Shown here piece after piece: positions 28,551-37,019 of a DNA stretch of 50,267 bases. A program made the translations under genes and the position numbers. A model generated the notes under the pieces. That model was given only the letters and a program-made list of their open reading frames with translations, had not been told where the DNA came from and made no database searches. Positions within the stretch are counted from its first letter, which is position 1. The number at the start of each line of letters is the position of its first letter. The stretch is from Bacteroidales bacterium (lineage in GTDB: Bacteria; Bacteroidota; Bacteroidia; Bacteroidales; VadinHA17): positions 1-50,267 of the forward strand of contig JADGPU010000010.1 of assembly GCA_017882305.1 (NCBI GenBank), given 5' to 3'.

Positions 28551-28925
28551 TCATTTAATAACAATATCTCTTCCGAACGGTGACAAGGCAATCGCAGTAA
28601 GTTTAAAATGCTGCAGACCAAACGGGATACCGATAATTGTAATGCATAATAGAACACCGAATATGGCATGAGTAATTGCTATCCATATACCTCCGGAGAT
28701 CAGCCATATGATGTTCATAAGAATATAAAGACATCCGGATGCTCTTGAATGCACCACGGTATCGCGTCCAAATGGCCATAAAGAAAGTGAAGCCATTTTT
28801 AGTGTCTGGATACCAAACGGAATACCGACGATGGTTATCATTAGAACAAGACTTCCGATAAAGTACTCGATTGCTATTATAAAACCACCAAATATTAGCC
28901 AGATAAGATTTCCCAAAAAATTCAT
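28551..28925 (-). CDS. YccF-domain inner membrane protein
   Basis: This 124-residue hydrophobic protein consists of two homologous YccF repeats, each with a pair of membrane segments: NLIWLIFGGFIIAIEYFIG then NIIWLISGGIWIAITHAIFG. Each repeat has the conserved ITI.GIPFG turn and ends in the (W/S)PFGRD motif. The molecular function of the family is unknown. It lies 18 bases downstream of the MuiA-like gene on the same strand, so they are probably co-transcribed. Confidence 0.9.
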   Translation of the reverse strand: MNFLGNLIWLIFGGFIIAIEYFIGSLVLMITIVGIPFGIQTLKMASLSLWPFGRDTVVHSRASGCLYILMNIIWLISGGIWIAITHAIFGVLLCITIIGIPFGLQHFKLTAIALSPFGRDIVIK

Positions 28926-28943
28926 AGGTAGAGAATTATGGAT

Positions 28944-30569
28944 TCATTCCAGAATAACAGTTTTATCTTTCGGATATTTAACAGAATAAGTAAGCACTAT
29001 CTGCTTGGTTTCCTGAGGTTTTATCAAAAGATCCCAATTTATTTCACCAGTCTGTTGGTTAAGTTTACCACCCGACAATTCAATCGGGTCAACATTAATA
29101 CCACTGTTCGATGAAACAGGAATCTGATCGTTCAGGGTGATTTTAACCTGATTTGATTTATTATTTCTTAGTGTAAGTAAAAATGAATAAGTATCCGTCT
29201 TGTTTGTTCCAATTACCTTCTTGCTGGTGAAGTCTTTTCGTTTCTCTCTTTTTACCAGGATACTGTTATCTGTTCCCAGCGAGATTGTAAGTGTGTCCTT
29301 TAACTGGTTAACATTAAGTATCGATTTTCCCACAAAAGAATTCTCGAAATAGAGTGTAGCCTCTCCAGTTTGGAGACTTAGTTTTGCCCAATCGGTAATA
29401 TTTGCTGTAAGATAAGCCAGCGGCGATAACTTAGGCAGGGTGACATATTTATAATCAGCAGGGGCTGTAATCCGTTGTATTTCTACAGTCTGGACCTTTC
29501 CATCTGATTGAACTGTGCAGGGAACAGAGATGTCGAACGTGATGGTCGTTTCTCCAACTTGTTTTTGAACTGATACAGGAGCAGCTTCCATCGCTTTTTC
29601 CTCTTTTTTGTTATAAGGGACAACAACAACTTCATTCAGCGCGGAAGGTTCACTTCGGCTTACATTTACACCAGCTACTTTCCCTTGCAACATTCTTGTT
29701 ACAGGATTATAAAAATCAACAAACCATGGATTCAGAACAGGAATATCTCCCGCTACCCAGGGTGTGGCATTAGAGAAACTAAGTTTAACATCTTTCCATT
29801 CAACCCCTGAGTTCTGAAAAACGTTTGCCTTGTAGAATATTGACACAGGATTTTTTATATCATCAACCCTTATATCGTATGAAGGATACCATCCTGCATT
29901 TGACACCACATAACTGAAGGTAAGCTTCCCGGATACCTGTTTTTCAGATATAACAGAGACCAGAATTTCACCCGAAGGAAGTTGTTGTGTGCCCAGTTTA
30001 TCGGATAACTGCTGCTGAAGTGAGAGGATTTGTTTATTAAAATCTTTAATCAGTCTTTCTTTTTTTAATGTTGTCATTGTGACCTGGTCTATATTATTAG
30101 TATACAGATCCATGACATTTTTAAATTGCTCCAGAGTGAATGTTGTTTCTTTAACCAGGATGGCCCTGTTGGCAACGAGAAATGCCTGTTTTTCTTTAAG
30201 GATGCTTATAGCAGCGTTTTCATCCTCGACTTTAATCTGGAGGTTTTCAATCTGACTCCTGATGCTTTTAACTTCGGGTGAGTCTTCAAGATTCTGCAGA
30301 TAATTATTCTGATGATTTACAGAAAGTATTGTAAATTCCCCATAACCTTTGACCTGAATGCTCTGAACATCGATATATGGTGAAAGGCCAGAAAGTTTGA
30401 GAATACTTTTGCCCGCGAGGAGTGAAACAGAAGTTTCATGATCGACCTGAGCTCTGTCAGGAAAAACTGTAACATGCTTTATTTCAGCTTTTATCTCCTT
30501 CTCGGTCTGCGCTTCAAGACTGATAACTGCAAGCATGGAAGTTATTGAAAGAATGATTAATCTTTTCAT
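28944..30569 (-). CDS. MuiA-like DUF4139/DUF4140 protein, probably exported
   Basis: This 541-residue protein has a signal peptide (MKRLIILSITSMLAVISLEAQ). A DUF4140 domain follows at about 25-120, including TVFPDRAQVDHE and LSGLSPYIDVQSIQVKG. Next come a coiled-coil helical region (about 90-200) and a large DUF4139 beta domain with SYVVSNAGWYPSYDIRVDD and a C-terminal IPVSSN segment. The family is called mucoidy inhibitor A-like, but its biochemical role is not known. An oddity is a central segment (about residues 293-322) that reads MLQGKVAGVNV followed by ALNEVVVV, resembling the plug signature of SusC/RagA TonB-dependent transporters. It may form a transcript with the YccF gene downstream. 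Confidence 0.87.
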   Translation of the reverse strand: MKRLIILSITSMLAVISLEAQTEKEIKAEIKHVTVFPDRAQVDHETSVSLLAGKSILKLSGLSPYIDVQSIQVKGYGEFTILSVNHQNNYLQNLEDSPEVKSIRSQIENLQIKVEDENAAISILKEKQAFLVANRAILVKETTFTLEQFKNVMDLYTNNIDQVTMTTLKKERLIKDFNKQILSLQQQLSDKLGTQQLPSGEILVSVISEKQVSGKLTFSYVVSNAGWYPSYDIRVDDIKNPVSIFYKANVFQNSGVEWKDVKLSFSNATPWVAGDIPVLNPWFVDFYNPVTRMLQGKVAGVNVSRSEPSALNEVVVVPYNKKEEKAMEAAPVSVQKQVGETTITFDISVPCTVQSDGKVQTVEIQRITAPADYKYVTLPKLSPLAYLTANITDWAKLSLQTGEATLYFENSFVGKSILNVNQLKDTLTISLGTDNSILVKREKRKDFTSKKVIGTNKTDTYSFLLTLRNNKSNQVKITLNDQIPVSSNSGINVDPIELSGGKLNQQTGEINWDLLIKPQETKQIVLTYSVKYPKDKTVILE

Positions 30570-30735
30570 ATTTCAACTTTAAAATTATCAGTATAAAGTT
30601 AAGTTTTTTTGAAATAGGAAAGAGAATAAATAGTCGCATGCCACATACCGCATACCGCAGAACGTTTACCATTGTGCCTTTACGCCGTTTTACCAATATA
30701 CCTTTGAACCTTAATATATGTTAAATATATCTTTT

Positions 30736-30768
30736 TTTGCGGCAGATAAGTTAAAAAACCTACCTTTG
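30736..30768 (+). promoter_or_regulatory. Promoter of the nitronate-monooxygenase-like gene
   Basis: TTTG (30736-30739), a 21-base spacer and TACCTTTG (30761-30768) match the Bacteroidota promoter consensus. The transcript would begin near 30775, which supports translation from ATG 30790 and excludes the upstream in-frame ATG at 30718. A second TACCTTTG (30699-30706) lies 62 bases upstream but has no well-placed -33 box. Confidence 0.7.
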
Positions 30769-30789
30769 ACAAATATTAATAAGTTCACA

Positions 30790-31860
30790 ATGAATGGACT
30801 GAGAATTGGGAATCTTGCAATAGCAGTACCAATTATACAGGGTGGGATGGGAGTAGGTATTTCTCTTTCCGGACTCGCTTCCGCAGTTGCAAATGAAGGT
30901 GGAGCAGGGGTTATCTCGAGTGCTGGACTTGGACTTTTATACAAAGATTTTTCATCTGATTTTCTCGAGGCAAGTATATACGGACTTAAAGAAGAGATAC
31001 GCAAAGCTCGTGAAAAGACATTAGGTGTAATTGGTGTCAACGTTATGGTAGCCATGACTAATTTCACTGATATGATTAAGACAGCCATCTCTGAAAAGGT
31101 TGATTTAATTACAGCAGGAGCCGGCCTACCTCTTGACCTTCCATCTTTTTTAAAGAAAGATAGTACCACAAAACTGATACCGATTGTATCATCAGCAAGG
31201 GCAACCAAAATAATATGTGAGAAGTGGAAAGCTAATTATGATTATCTTCCTGATGCAGTTATTGTTGAAGGACCCAAGGCAGGAGGGCATCTGGGCTTTA
31301 AAGAGGAACAGATTTTCGATAATGATTATGCTCTTGAAAAGCTTGTCCCGGCAGTCGTAAGTGAACTTAAAATATTTGAGGAGAAATATGACACTAAAAT
31401 TCCGCTTATAGCTGCGGGAGGAATTTATACCGGTGGGGACATACATAAGATTCTCGATCTGGGGGCTTCAGGAGTTCAGATGGCTACCCGTTTTGTAACC
31501 ACTGATGAATGCGACGCTTCACCCGCCTTCAAACAGGCTTATATCGACGCTGAGAGCTCTGACATTGAGATCATTAAGAGTCCGGTTGGTATGCCTGGCA
31601 GGGCTATCCTGAGCAATTTCATAACTAAAGTCCGGGAAGGTAAGAAACAGCCGAAAAAATGTTCTTTCAAATGCATCAAGACATGTGATATATCAAAAAG
31701 CCCCTACTGTATAATTGTTGCGCTTATAAATGCGCTTAAAGGTAACTTTGAAAACGGTTATGCTTTCTGTGGTGCAAATGCTTTCAGGGCAACTAAGATA
31801 TCTTCGGTAAAAGAAATCTTTCAATCCTTGTTAAAGGAATATAAAGAAAGTAAAAAATAG
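30790..31860 (+). CDS. Nitronate monooxygenase-like FMN-dependent TIM-barrel enzyme
   Basis: The 356-residue protein belongs to the 2-nitropropane dioxygenase / enoyl-ACP reductase II (FabK-like) flavoprotein group. It shows PIIQGGMGVGIS at the N-terminus, VEGPKAGGHLGF with the family's central His, and the phosphate-binding IAAGGIYTGGDI and GASGVQMATRFV loops. The C-terminal region has a cysteine cluster (CSFKCIKTC then C after SKSPY) that suggests an Fe-S or other metal site, a pattern I recall from anaerobe homologues. I use ATG 30790, which fits both the promoter and the conserved start. A detoxifying or reductase role is possible; the substrate is unknown. Confidence 0.85.
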   Translation: MNGLRIGNLAIAVPIIQGGMGVGISLSGLASAVANEGGAGVISSAGLGLLYKDFSSDFLEASIYGLKEEIRKAREKTLGVIGVNVMVAMTNFTDMIKTAISEKVDLITAGAGLPLDLPSFLKKDSTTKLIPIVSSARATKIICEKWKANYDYLPDAVIVEGPKAGGHLGFKEEQIFDNDYALEKLVPAVVSELKIFEEKYDTKIPLIAAGGIYTGGDIHKILDLGASGVQMATRFVTTDECDASPAFKQAYIDAESSDIEIIKSPVGMPGRAILSNFITKVREGKKQPKKCSFKCIKTCDISKSPYCIIVALINALKGNFENGYAFCGANAFRATKISSVKEIFQSLLKEYKESKK

Positions 31861-31870
31861 AAAAAACCTT

Positions 31871-31993
31871 TTATTTTCTCCTTATCACAAAACCTCCTCG
31901 CGCATATCCGGCCAGACTACCCGGCTGGATAAACAGATTTTTACCCAATTCTACTTCTTCTAATCCTATTTTTTTATATTTTTGTATTTTTAT
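31871..31993 (-). other. Short open frame, possible microprotein or gene remnant
   Basis: The minus strand between a TAA near 31994 and a TAA at 31871-31873 is open for 40 codons. It reads like coding sequence: KKIGLEEVELGK, then NLFIQPGSLAGYARGG and FVIRRK at the stop. The only conventional start is a TTG at 31948, giving 25 residues. The DNA is more GC-rich than the flanks and the codons match those used by neighbouring genes. I do not recognise the family. It could be a conserved microprotein, the tail of a lost gene, or chance. Confidence 0.3.
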
Positions 31994-32052
31994 TTAGATT
32001 AAATACAATTAAGGTGTTTTAAAAATACTTTTAATCAATATTTAGCAAACTA

Positions 32053-32086
32053 TCTCAAGGTGCTCGGTTCTTCACTCACCTTGGGG
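32053..32086 (+). promoter_or_regulatory. Hairpin in the suf operon leader
   Basis: CAAGGTG (32056-32062) pairs perfectly with CACCTTG (32077-32083) around a 14-base loop. Flanking bases extend the stem to about ten pairs with G-T wobbles. The loop has a GGTG/CACT alternative, so two structures may compete. It lies 96 bases before the sufB start and is not followed by a T tract. It matches no riboswitch class I can recall, so its role is open. Confidence 0.5.
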
Positions 32087-32159
32087 TCGGTGTAAACAAA
32101 TAAAATTTACTGACAGGTTAACTAAAGTAATTTAAAGTTGTTTGTAAGTAAGGAGTTTA

Positions 32160-32201
32160 ATGGCTATCATTAATTTAGAAAATGGAAAAGGATCAGGATA
32201 A
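32160..32201 (+). CDS. Mini-ORF overlapping the sufB start
   Basis: An AAGGAG at 32150-32155 stands four bases before ATG 32160. This opens a 13-codon frame ([13 protein letters not shown], then TAA) that overlaps the sufB start codon (32182) in the +1 frame. The Shine-Dalgarno is unusually strong for this phylum and is too far (26 bases) from the sufB ATG to serve it. The peptide could be a leader that couples or regulates sufB translation. No homology is claimed. Confidence 0.3.
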   Translation: MAIINLENGKGSG

Positions 32202-33630
32202 AATATTAAGTGATGTAACTACAGGTGAATACAAATATGGATTCTATTCCGATATTGAAATGGACAGGATCCCGAAAGGCTTGAGTGAAGAGGTAGTCAG
32301 AATTATTTCTGCAAAGAAAAAAGAACCGGAGTGGTTGCTAGACTTCCGCCTGAAATCATATCGCCATTGGCTGACAATGAAAATGCCAACATGGGCGAAT
32401 CTTAAAATTGCTCCAATTAACTATCAGGAAATTATTTTCTATGCTGCTCCGAAAGAGAGAAAGAATCTTAACAATGTTGACGATATTGATCCCGAACTGA
32501 AAAAGACATTTGACAAGCTGGGTATCCCTCTTGAGGAACAAAAGCATCTTGCGGGGGTGGCAGTAGATGCTGTAATTGACAGTGTCTCTGTTAAAACGAC
32601 TTTCAAGGAAACTCTTGCTGAAATGGGAATTATCTTCTGTTCATTCAGTGATGCCGTTAAAGAGTATCCCGACCTGGTAAAAAGATATATGGGTTCGGTA
32701 GTTCCATATACTGATAATTTTTTTGCAACCCTTAACTCGGCAGTCTTCAGCGATGGTTCATTCTGCTATATTCCGAAAGGGGTAAGATGCCCCATGGAGC
32801 TTTCAACCTATTTCAGAATCAACTCGGCCAATACAGGTCAGTTCGAGCGGACACTTCTGATAGCAGATGAAGAAAGCTACGTCAGCTATCTTGAGGGATG
32901 TACCGCACCTTCGAGGGATGAGAATCAACTCCATGCGGCAATTGTTGAAATAGTAGCTGAAAAAAATGCCGAAGTGAAATACTCAACGGTTCAGAATTGG
33001 TATCCCGGCGACAAGGAAGGAAAAGGCGGAGTTTTCAATTTCGTTACTAAAAGAGGAATGTGCAAAGGAGAAAACTCAAAAATATCATGGACCCAGATAG
33101 AAACCGGTTCTGCAATAACGTGGAAATATCCGTCGTGTATTTTACGCGGAGATAATTCCACAGGTGAATTTTATTCGGTTGCTGTTACAAATAATTACCA
33201 GCAGGCTGACACCGGGACTAAAATGACTCATATTGGTAAAAATACGAAGAGCACCATTGTTTCAAAAGGGATTTCTGCAGGTCACGGTCAGAACAGTTAC
33301 CGTGGGCTCGTAAAGGTTTTAAAAAATGCATCAAATGCGAGAAATTACTCACAGTGTGATTCTCTCTTACTTGGTGATAAATGCGGTGCTCATACTTTCC
33401 CTTACCTGGAGGTTGATAACCAGACCGCAATTGTTGAACACGAAGCAACAACTTCCAAAATCGGGGAGGATCAGATCTTTTATTGTAATCAGAGGGGTAT
33501 TTCAACTGAAGATGCAATAGGTCTCATTGTTAACGGATATGCACGCGAGGTAATAAATAAACTTCCAATGGAATTTGCTGTTGAGGCTCAGAAGCTTCTC
33601 CAGATAAGCCTTGAAGGGAGCGTAGGATAG
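32182..33630 (+). CDS. sufB: Fe-S cluster assembly scaffold SufB
   Basis: SufB is the core scaffold of the SufBCD complex, on which Fe-S clusters are built under iron or oxidative stress. In Bacteroidota it is usually the main assembly route. The 482-residue protein matches SufB in length and sequence: [18 protein letters not shown] at the start, [23 protein letters not shown], the [16 protein letters not shown] core and the conserved Cys-bearing [18 protein letters not shown]. It begins the sufBCDSE operon, 30 bases before sufC. The start ATG 32182 keeps the conserved N-terminus. Confidence 0.98.
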   Translation: MEKDQDKILSDVTTGEYKYGFYSDIEMDRIPKGLSEEVVRIISAKKKEPEWLLDFRLKSYRHWLTMKMPTWANLKIAPINYQEIIFYAAPKERKNLNNVDDIDPELKKTFDKLGIPLEEQKHLAGVAVDAVIDSVSVKTTFKETLAEMGIIFCSFSDAVKEYPDLVKRYMGSVVPYTDNFFATLNSAVFSDGSFCYIPKGVRCPMELSTYFRINSANTGQFERTLLIADEESYVSYLEGCTAPSRDENQLHAAIVEIVAEKNAEVKYSTVQNWYPGDKEGKGGVFNFVTKRGMCKGENSKISWTQIETGSAITWKYPSCILRGDNSTGEFYSVAVTNNYQQADTGTKMTHIGKNTKSTIVSKGISAGHGQNSYRGLVKVLKNASNARNYSQCDSLLLGDKCGAHTFPYLEVDNQTAIVEHEATTSKIGEDQIFYCNQRGISTEDAIGLIVNGYAREVINKLPMEFAVEAQKLLQISLEGSVG

Positions 33631-33660
33631 AATACTAATTTATCACAATCTTATAATATC

Positions 33661-34425
33661 ATGTTGATTATTAATAATCTAAAAGCCTCAATAGAGGGTA
33701 AAAGTATTTTAAAAGGAATAAGTCTTGAGGTTAAACCCGGAGAGATCCACGCAATTATGGGTCCAAACGGATCAGGAAAAAGCACACTTGCAGCAGTTCT
33801 TGCAGGAAGGGAATTTGTAGAGGTAACCGAAGGAACAGTTTCATATTTAGGGAAGAACCTTCTCGAAATGGCAGCGGAAGACCGGGCAAAAGAAGGAATA
33901 TTCCTCGGTTTTCAGTATCCAATTGAAATCCCGGGTGTCAGTATGGTAAACTTCATGAAAACAGCTGTTAATGAACATCGTAAACACAAGGGTCTTGAAC
34001 CTCTCTCAGCCTCTGATTTTCTTAAAATGATGCGTGATAAGAAAGAGCTTGTAGAGATCGATTCAAAACTTGCTAACAGATCTGTAAATGAGGGGTTTTC
34101 CGGGGGAGAAAAAAAGAAAAATGAAATTTTCCAGATGGCAATGCTCGAGCCGAAACTTGCTATTCTTGATGAGACTGATTCGGGACTCGATATAGATGCA
34201 TTGCGTATTGTCGCAAATGGAGTAAACAAGCTTAAACGTCCCGATAATTCATTCATCGTAATAACTCATTACCAAAGACTTCTCGATTATATAATTCCGG
34301 ATGTTGTTCATGTTCTTTACGATGGAAGGATTGTAAAAACTGCCGGAAAAGAACTCGCCATTGAATTGGAAGAAAAAGGATACGACTGGATCAAAAAAGA
34401 GGTTGAAAATAATGTAATAGCATGA
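33661..34425 (+). CDS. sufC: Fe-S assembly ATPase SufC
   Basis: SufC is the ABC-type ATPase of the SufBCD complex. The 254-residue protein has Walker A GPNGSGKST, the signature SGGEKKKNE, Walker B LAILDETDSGLD and the switch His in VITHYQRLLDYI. The FLGFQYPIEIPGVS segment is typical of SufC rather than transport ATPases. Its stop overlaps the sufD start by four bases (ATGA), so translation is coupled. Confidence 0.98.
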   Translation: MLIINNLKASIEGKSILKGISLEVKPGEIHAIMGPNGSGKSTLAAVLAGREFVEVTEGTVSYLGKNLLEMAAEDRAKEGIFLGFQYPIEIPGVSMVNFMKTAVNEHRKHKGLEPLSASDFLKMMRDKKELVEIDSKLANRSVNEGFSGGEKKKNEIFQMAMLEPKLAILDETDSGLDIDALRIVANGVNKLKRPDNSFIVITHYQRLLDYIIPDVVHVLYDGRIVKTAGKELAIELEEKGYDWIKKEVENNVIA

Positions 34426-35780
34426 ACGGAAAATCTGAAATAACAGAAAAGTATCTGGGTCTTTATAAAGATAATATTAATAAGATTTCCGGTATATCTT
34501 CTGCCTTTATCAATTCTTTCAGGGCTCCGGCTTTTGAGAAATTCAGTGAGCTGGGAATCCCGACCAAGAAGAATGAAGCTTATAAATATACCAATCTCAA
34601 CATCTTTTTTGACCATGATTATGAGAACTATTTTATGCCGGTTCCTTCGGATTTTATCAAAGCTGAGGAGTTTCGTTGTGACGTGACTGATCTTGATGCC
34701 CATGGGATTGTTTTGCTGAATGGATTTTATCCTACATTAAACGAGAAACTTCGACAACTGCCAAGTGGTGTATGGATCGGTAGTCTCAATGAGGCCGCAG
34801 TAAGATTTGCAGACATATTTGAAAAGCATTTTGGTAAATACGCAAAGAGCGAAACTGACGGCCTGATACATCTTAATACAGCAATGGCTTCTGACGGAGT
34901 ATTTGTTTATATCCCGGAAGGTGTTACTCTTAGCAAACCTGTCCAGGTTGTGAATCTTGTTCAGTCAGATGAGGATATGTTCAACCAGCACAGAAACCTG
35001 ATAATTGCAGAAAAAAATTCAGTATTCTCCATAATAATCTGCGACCACACACTTTCACCACAGAAGTTTCTGACAAATGCTGTCACCGAGGTATTTGTTG
35101 GTGAAAATGCTCATTTCGATATTATACGAGTACAGAATGAGCATAATAATGCCTGCAAAATTACTAATACATTTATACATCAGGAGAAAAACAGTGTTAC
35201 CTCTTCAAATAATATAACCCTTCATGGTGGTCTTATCCGAAACAGTACATATCATCACCTTGGAGGTGAAGGTGCAGAGAGTTATTCTTATGGTTTATTC
35301 CTGGCTGATAAATGGCAACATATTGATAATTTTGTAAATATGGACCATGCTTTCCCTAACTGCACAAGTAATCAGTTGTTTAAAGGGGTTCTTGATGATA
35401 TGTCAACCGGAGCCTTTAACGGCCGTATCCTTGTTCGTCCTGATGCCCAGGGCACCCTTGCTTACCAGAAGAACAACAATATCCTTCTTACCGACGATGC
35501 AAAGATGGATACCAAACCGCAACTCGAGATTTTTGCAGATGATGTAAAATGTAGTCACGGTGCAACGATTGGCCAGCTCGACGATGATGCTCTGTTTTAT
35601 CTTCAGTCGCGGGGAATAGATAAGCGTGAGGCCAGGCTTATGCTGATGTTTGGGTTCGCTCATGAAGTGATTCAGAATATTAAAATTGAGCCGCTTCGCG
35701 AAAGGATGGACAACCTTGTTATGCAACGGTTGAAAGGAGAACTCTCAAGGTGCGCCAGTTGTATGGTAAAGTGCGGATAA
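34422..35780 (+). CDS. sufD: Fe-S assembly protein SufD
   Basis: SufD pairs with SufB in the scaffold complex. The 452-residue sequence has the SufD N-terminal helices (GIPTKKNEAYKYTNLN), the beta-helix core (GVTLSKPVQVVNLV) and the conserved VKCSHGATIGQLDDDALFYLQSRGI end segment with its functional His. An unusual feature is the extreme C-terminus, RCASCMVKCG, which forms a CxxCxxxC group that I do not associate with SufD generally. The start overlaps sufC. Confidence 0.96.
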   Translation: MNGKSEITEKYLGLYKDNINKISGISSAFINSFRAPAFEKFSELGIPTKKNEAYKYTNLNIFFDHDYENYFMPVPSDFIKAEEFRCDVTDLDAHGIVLLNGFYPTLNEKLRQLPSGVWIGSLNEAAVRFADIFEKHFGKYAKSETDGLIHLNTAMASDGVFVYIPEGVTLSKPVQVVNLVQSDEDMFNQHRNLIIAEKNSVFSIIICDHTLSPQKFLTNAVTEVFVGENAHFDIIRVQNEHNNACKITNTFIHQEKNSVTSSNNITLHGGLIRNSTYHHLGGEGAESYSYGLFLADKWQHIDNFVNMDHAFPNCTSNQLFKGVLDDMSTGAFNGRILVRPDAQGTLAYQKNNNILLTDDAKMDTKPQLEIFADDVKCSHGATIGQLDDDALFYLQSRGIDKREARLMLMFGFAHEVIQNIKIEPLRERMDNLVMQRLKGELSRCASCMVKCG

Positions 35781-35792
35781 CCTGAAAATTCA

Positions 35793-37010
35793 ATGAAAGA
35801 CATAGCTGAAATAAGGGCCGATTTTCCGATTCTGAACAGGAAAGTTTATGACAAACCACTTGTTTATTTCGATAATGGTGCTACTACTCAGAAACCTCAG
35901 TGTGTGCTTGATGCAGTAGATGAAGTATATAAGTCGTACAATGGCAATATTCACAGGGGAGTTCACTTTTTAAGCGACATGTCCTCTGAATCTTACGAAA
36001 AATCAAGGGAAAAGATAAGGGCATTCATAAATGCAGACAAGAGAGAGGAGATAGTTTTTACTTCAGGTACAACAGGTTCAATCAATGGAATTGCTTTCTC
36101 CTTCGGTGAACGATACATTAAACCAGGTGATGAGATAATCCTCAGCTGCCTGGAACATCATGCTAATATTGTACCCTGGCAGATGATGTGTGAAAGAAAA
36201 GGTGCTGTTTTATGCGTAATTCCTATAAATGACAACGGTGAAATTATTCTTGAGGAATACTACAAACTGCTATCATCAAGGACCAGACTGGTATCTGTCA
36301 CAGAGGCATCTAATGCCCTGGGAACAGTTCTTCCTGTAAAAGAGATAATCGATGCTGCCCATTCTGTCAATGTTCCGGTTCTTATCGATGGAGCCCAGGG
36401 AATTCAACATGGAATTGTAGATGTAAAAACAATGGATTGTGATTTCTATGTTTTCTCAGGTCATAAGATTTACGGCCCTAACGGGATCGGTGTCTTATAT
36501 GGCAAAGAGAAATGGCTCTCCGAATTACCGCCTTTTCAGGGAGGGGGCGATATGGTAGATAAAGTTACTTTTGAAAAAACTACCTATAACGAGCTTCCTT
36601 TTAAATTTGAAGCAGGTACAATGAACTATCCTGCCGCAATTGGTCTGGCCAGTGCATTGGATTATGTTTTAAATATAGGAAGAGAGGATATAGCAATGAG
36701 GGAGAAAGAACTTCTATCTTATGCAACCGATAGATTATCAGCGATAAAAGGATTAAAAATTTATGGTACCTCTGAGAGTAAGATTTCGACAATTTCGTTT
36801 CATATAAAAGATATACATCAATATGACACCGGAATGATACTTGATAAGATGGGGATAGCCGTCAGAACCGGGAATCATTGTGCCCAGCCGGTAATGGACC
36901 GTTTTGGTATAGATGGTACAGTACGGGCTTCACTCTGTTTTTATAATACGAAAGAGGAGATTGACACCCTTGCTGACGGAATTGAAAAAGTAAAAAGTAT
37001 GTTTGCCTGA
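35793..37010 (+). CDS. sufS: Cysteine desulfurase SufS
   Basis: SufS is the PLP-dependent group II desulfurase that supplies sulfur to SufE and SufBCD. PLP should bind Lys225 in VFSGHKIYGPNG. The catalytic Cys363 is in RTGNHCAQP. Other family markers are YFDNGATTQKP near the start and SCLEHHANIVPWQ. Length (405 aa) matches the family. It starts 12 bases after sufD and precedes sufE by 9. Confidence 0.98.
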   Translation: MKDIAEIRADFPILNRKVYDKPLVYFDNGATTQKPQCVLDAVDEVYKSYNGNIHRGVHFLSDMSSESYEKSREKIRAFINADKREEIVFTSGTTGSINGIAFSFGERYIKPGDEIILSCLEHHANIVPWQMMCERKGAVLCVIPINDNGEIILEEYYKLLSSRTRLVSVTEASNALGTVLPVKEIIDAAHSVNVPVLIDGAQGIQHGIVDVKTMDCDFYVFSGHKIYGPNGIGVLYGKEKWLSELPPFQGGGDMVDKVTFEKTTYNELPFKFEAGTMNYPAAIGLASALDYVLNIGREDIAMREKELLSYATDRLSAIKGLKIYGTSESKISTISFHIKDIHQYDTGMILDKMGIAVRTGNHCAQPVMDRFGIDGTVRASLCFYNTKEEIDTLADGIEKVKSMFA

Positions 37011-37019
37011 AGAAATTAT

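Larger units (their letters stand above)
31861..32181. other. Intergenic region and long suf leader
   Basis: This 321-base gap contains several items listed separately: a minus-strand ORF fragment (31871-31993), a strong hairpin (32053-32086) and a mini-ORF with a Shine-Dalgarno sequence (32160-32201). An imperfect palindrome ATCCGGCC/GGCTGGAT (31906-31930) lies inside the ORF fragment and could also act as a terminator stem, but no T tract follows directly. TATTTTTG (31977-31984) could be a -7 box for sufB, implying a leader of about 190 bases. No -33 box is seen. Confidence 0.45.

Noticed and set aside
30718..30789. Upstream extension of the nitronate-monooxygenase-like gene
   Set aside because: The extra 24 codons overlap a consensus promoter and the conserved protein begins at ATG 30790.
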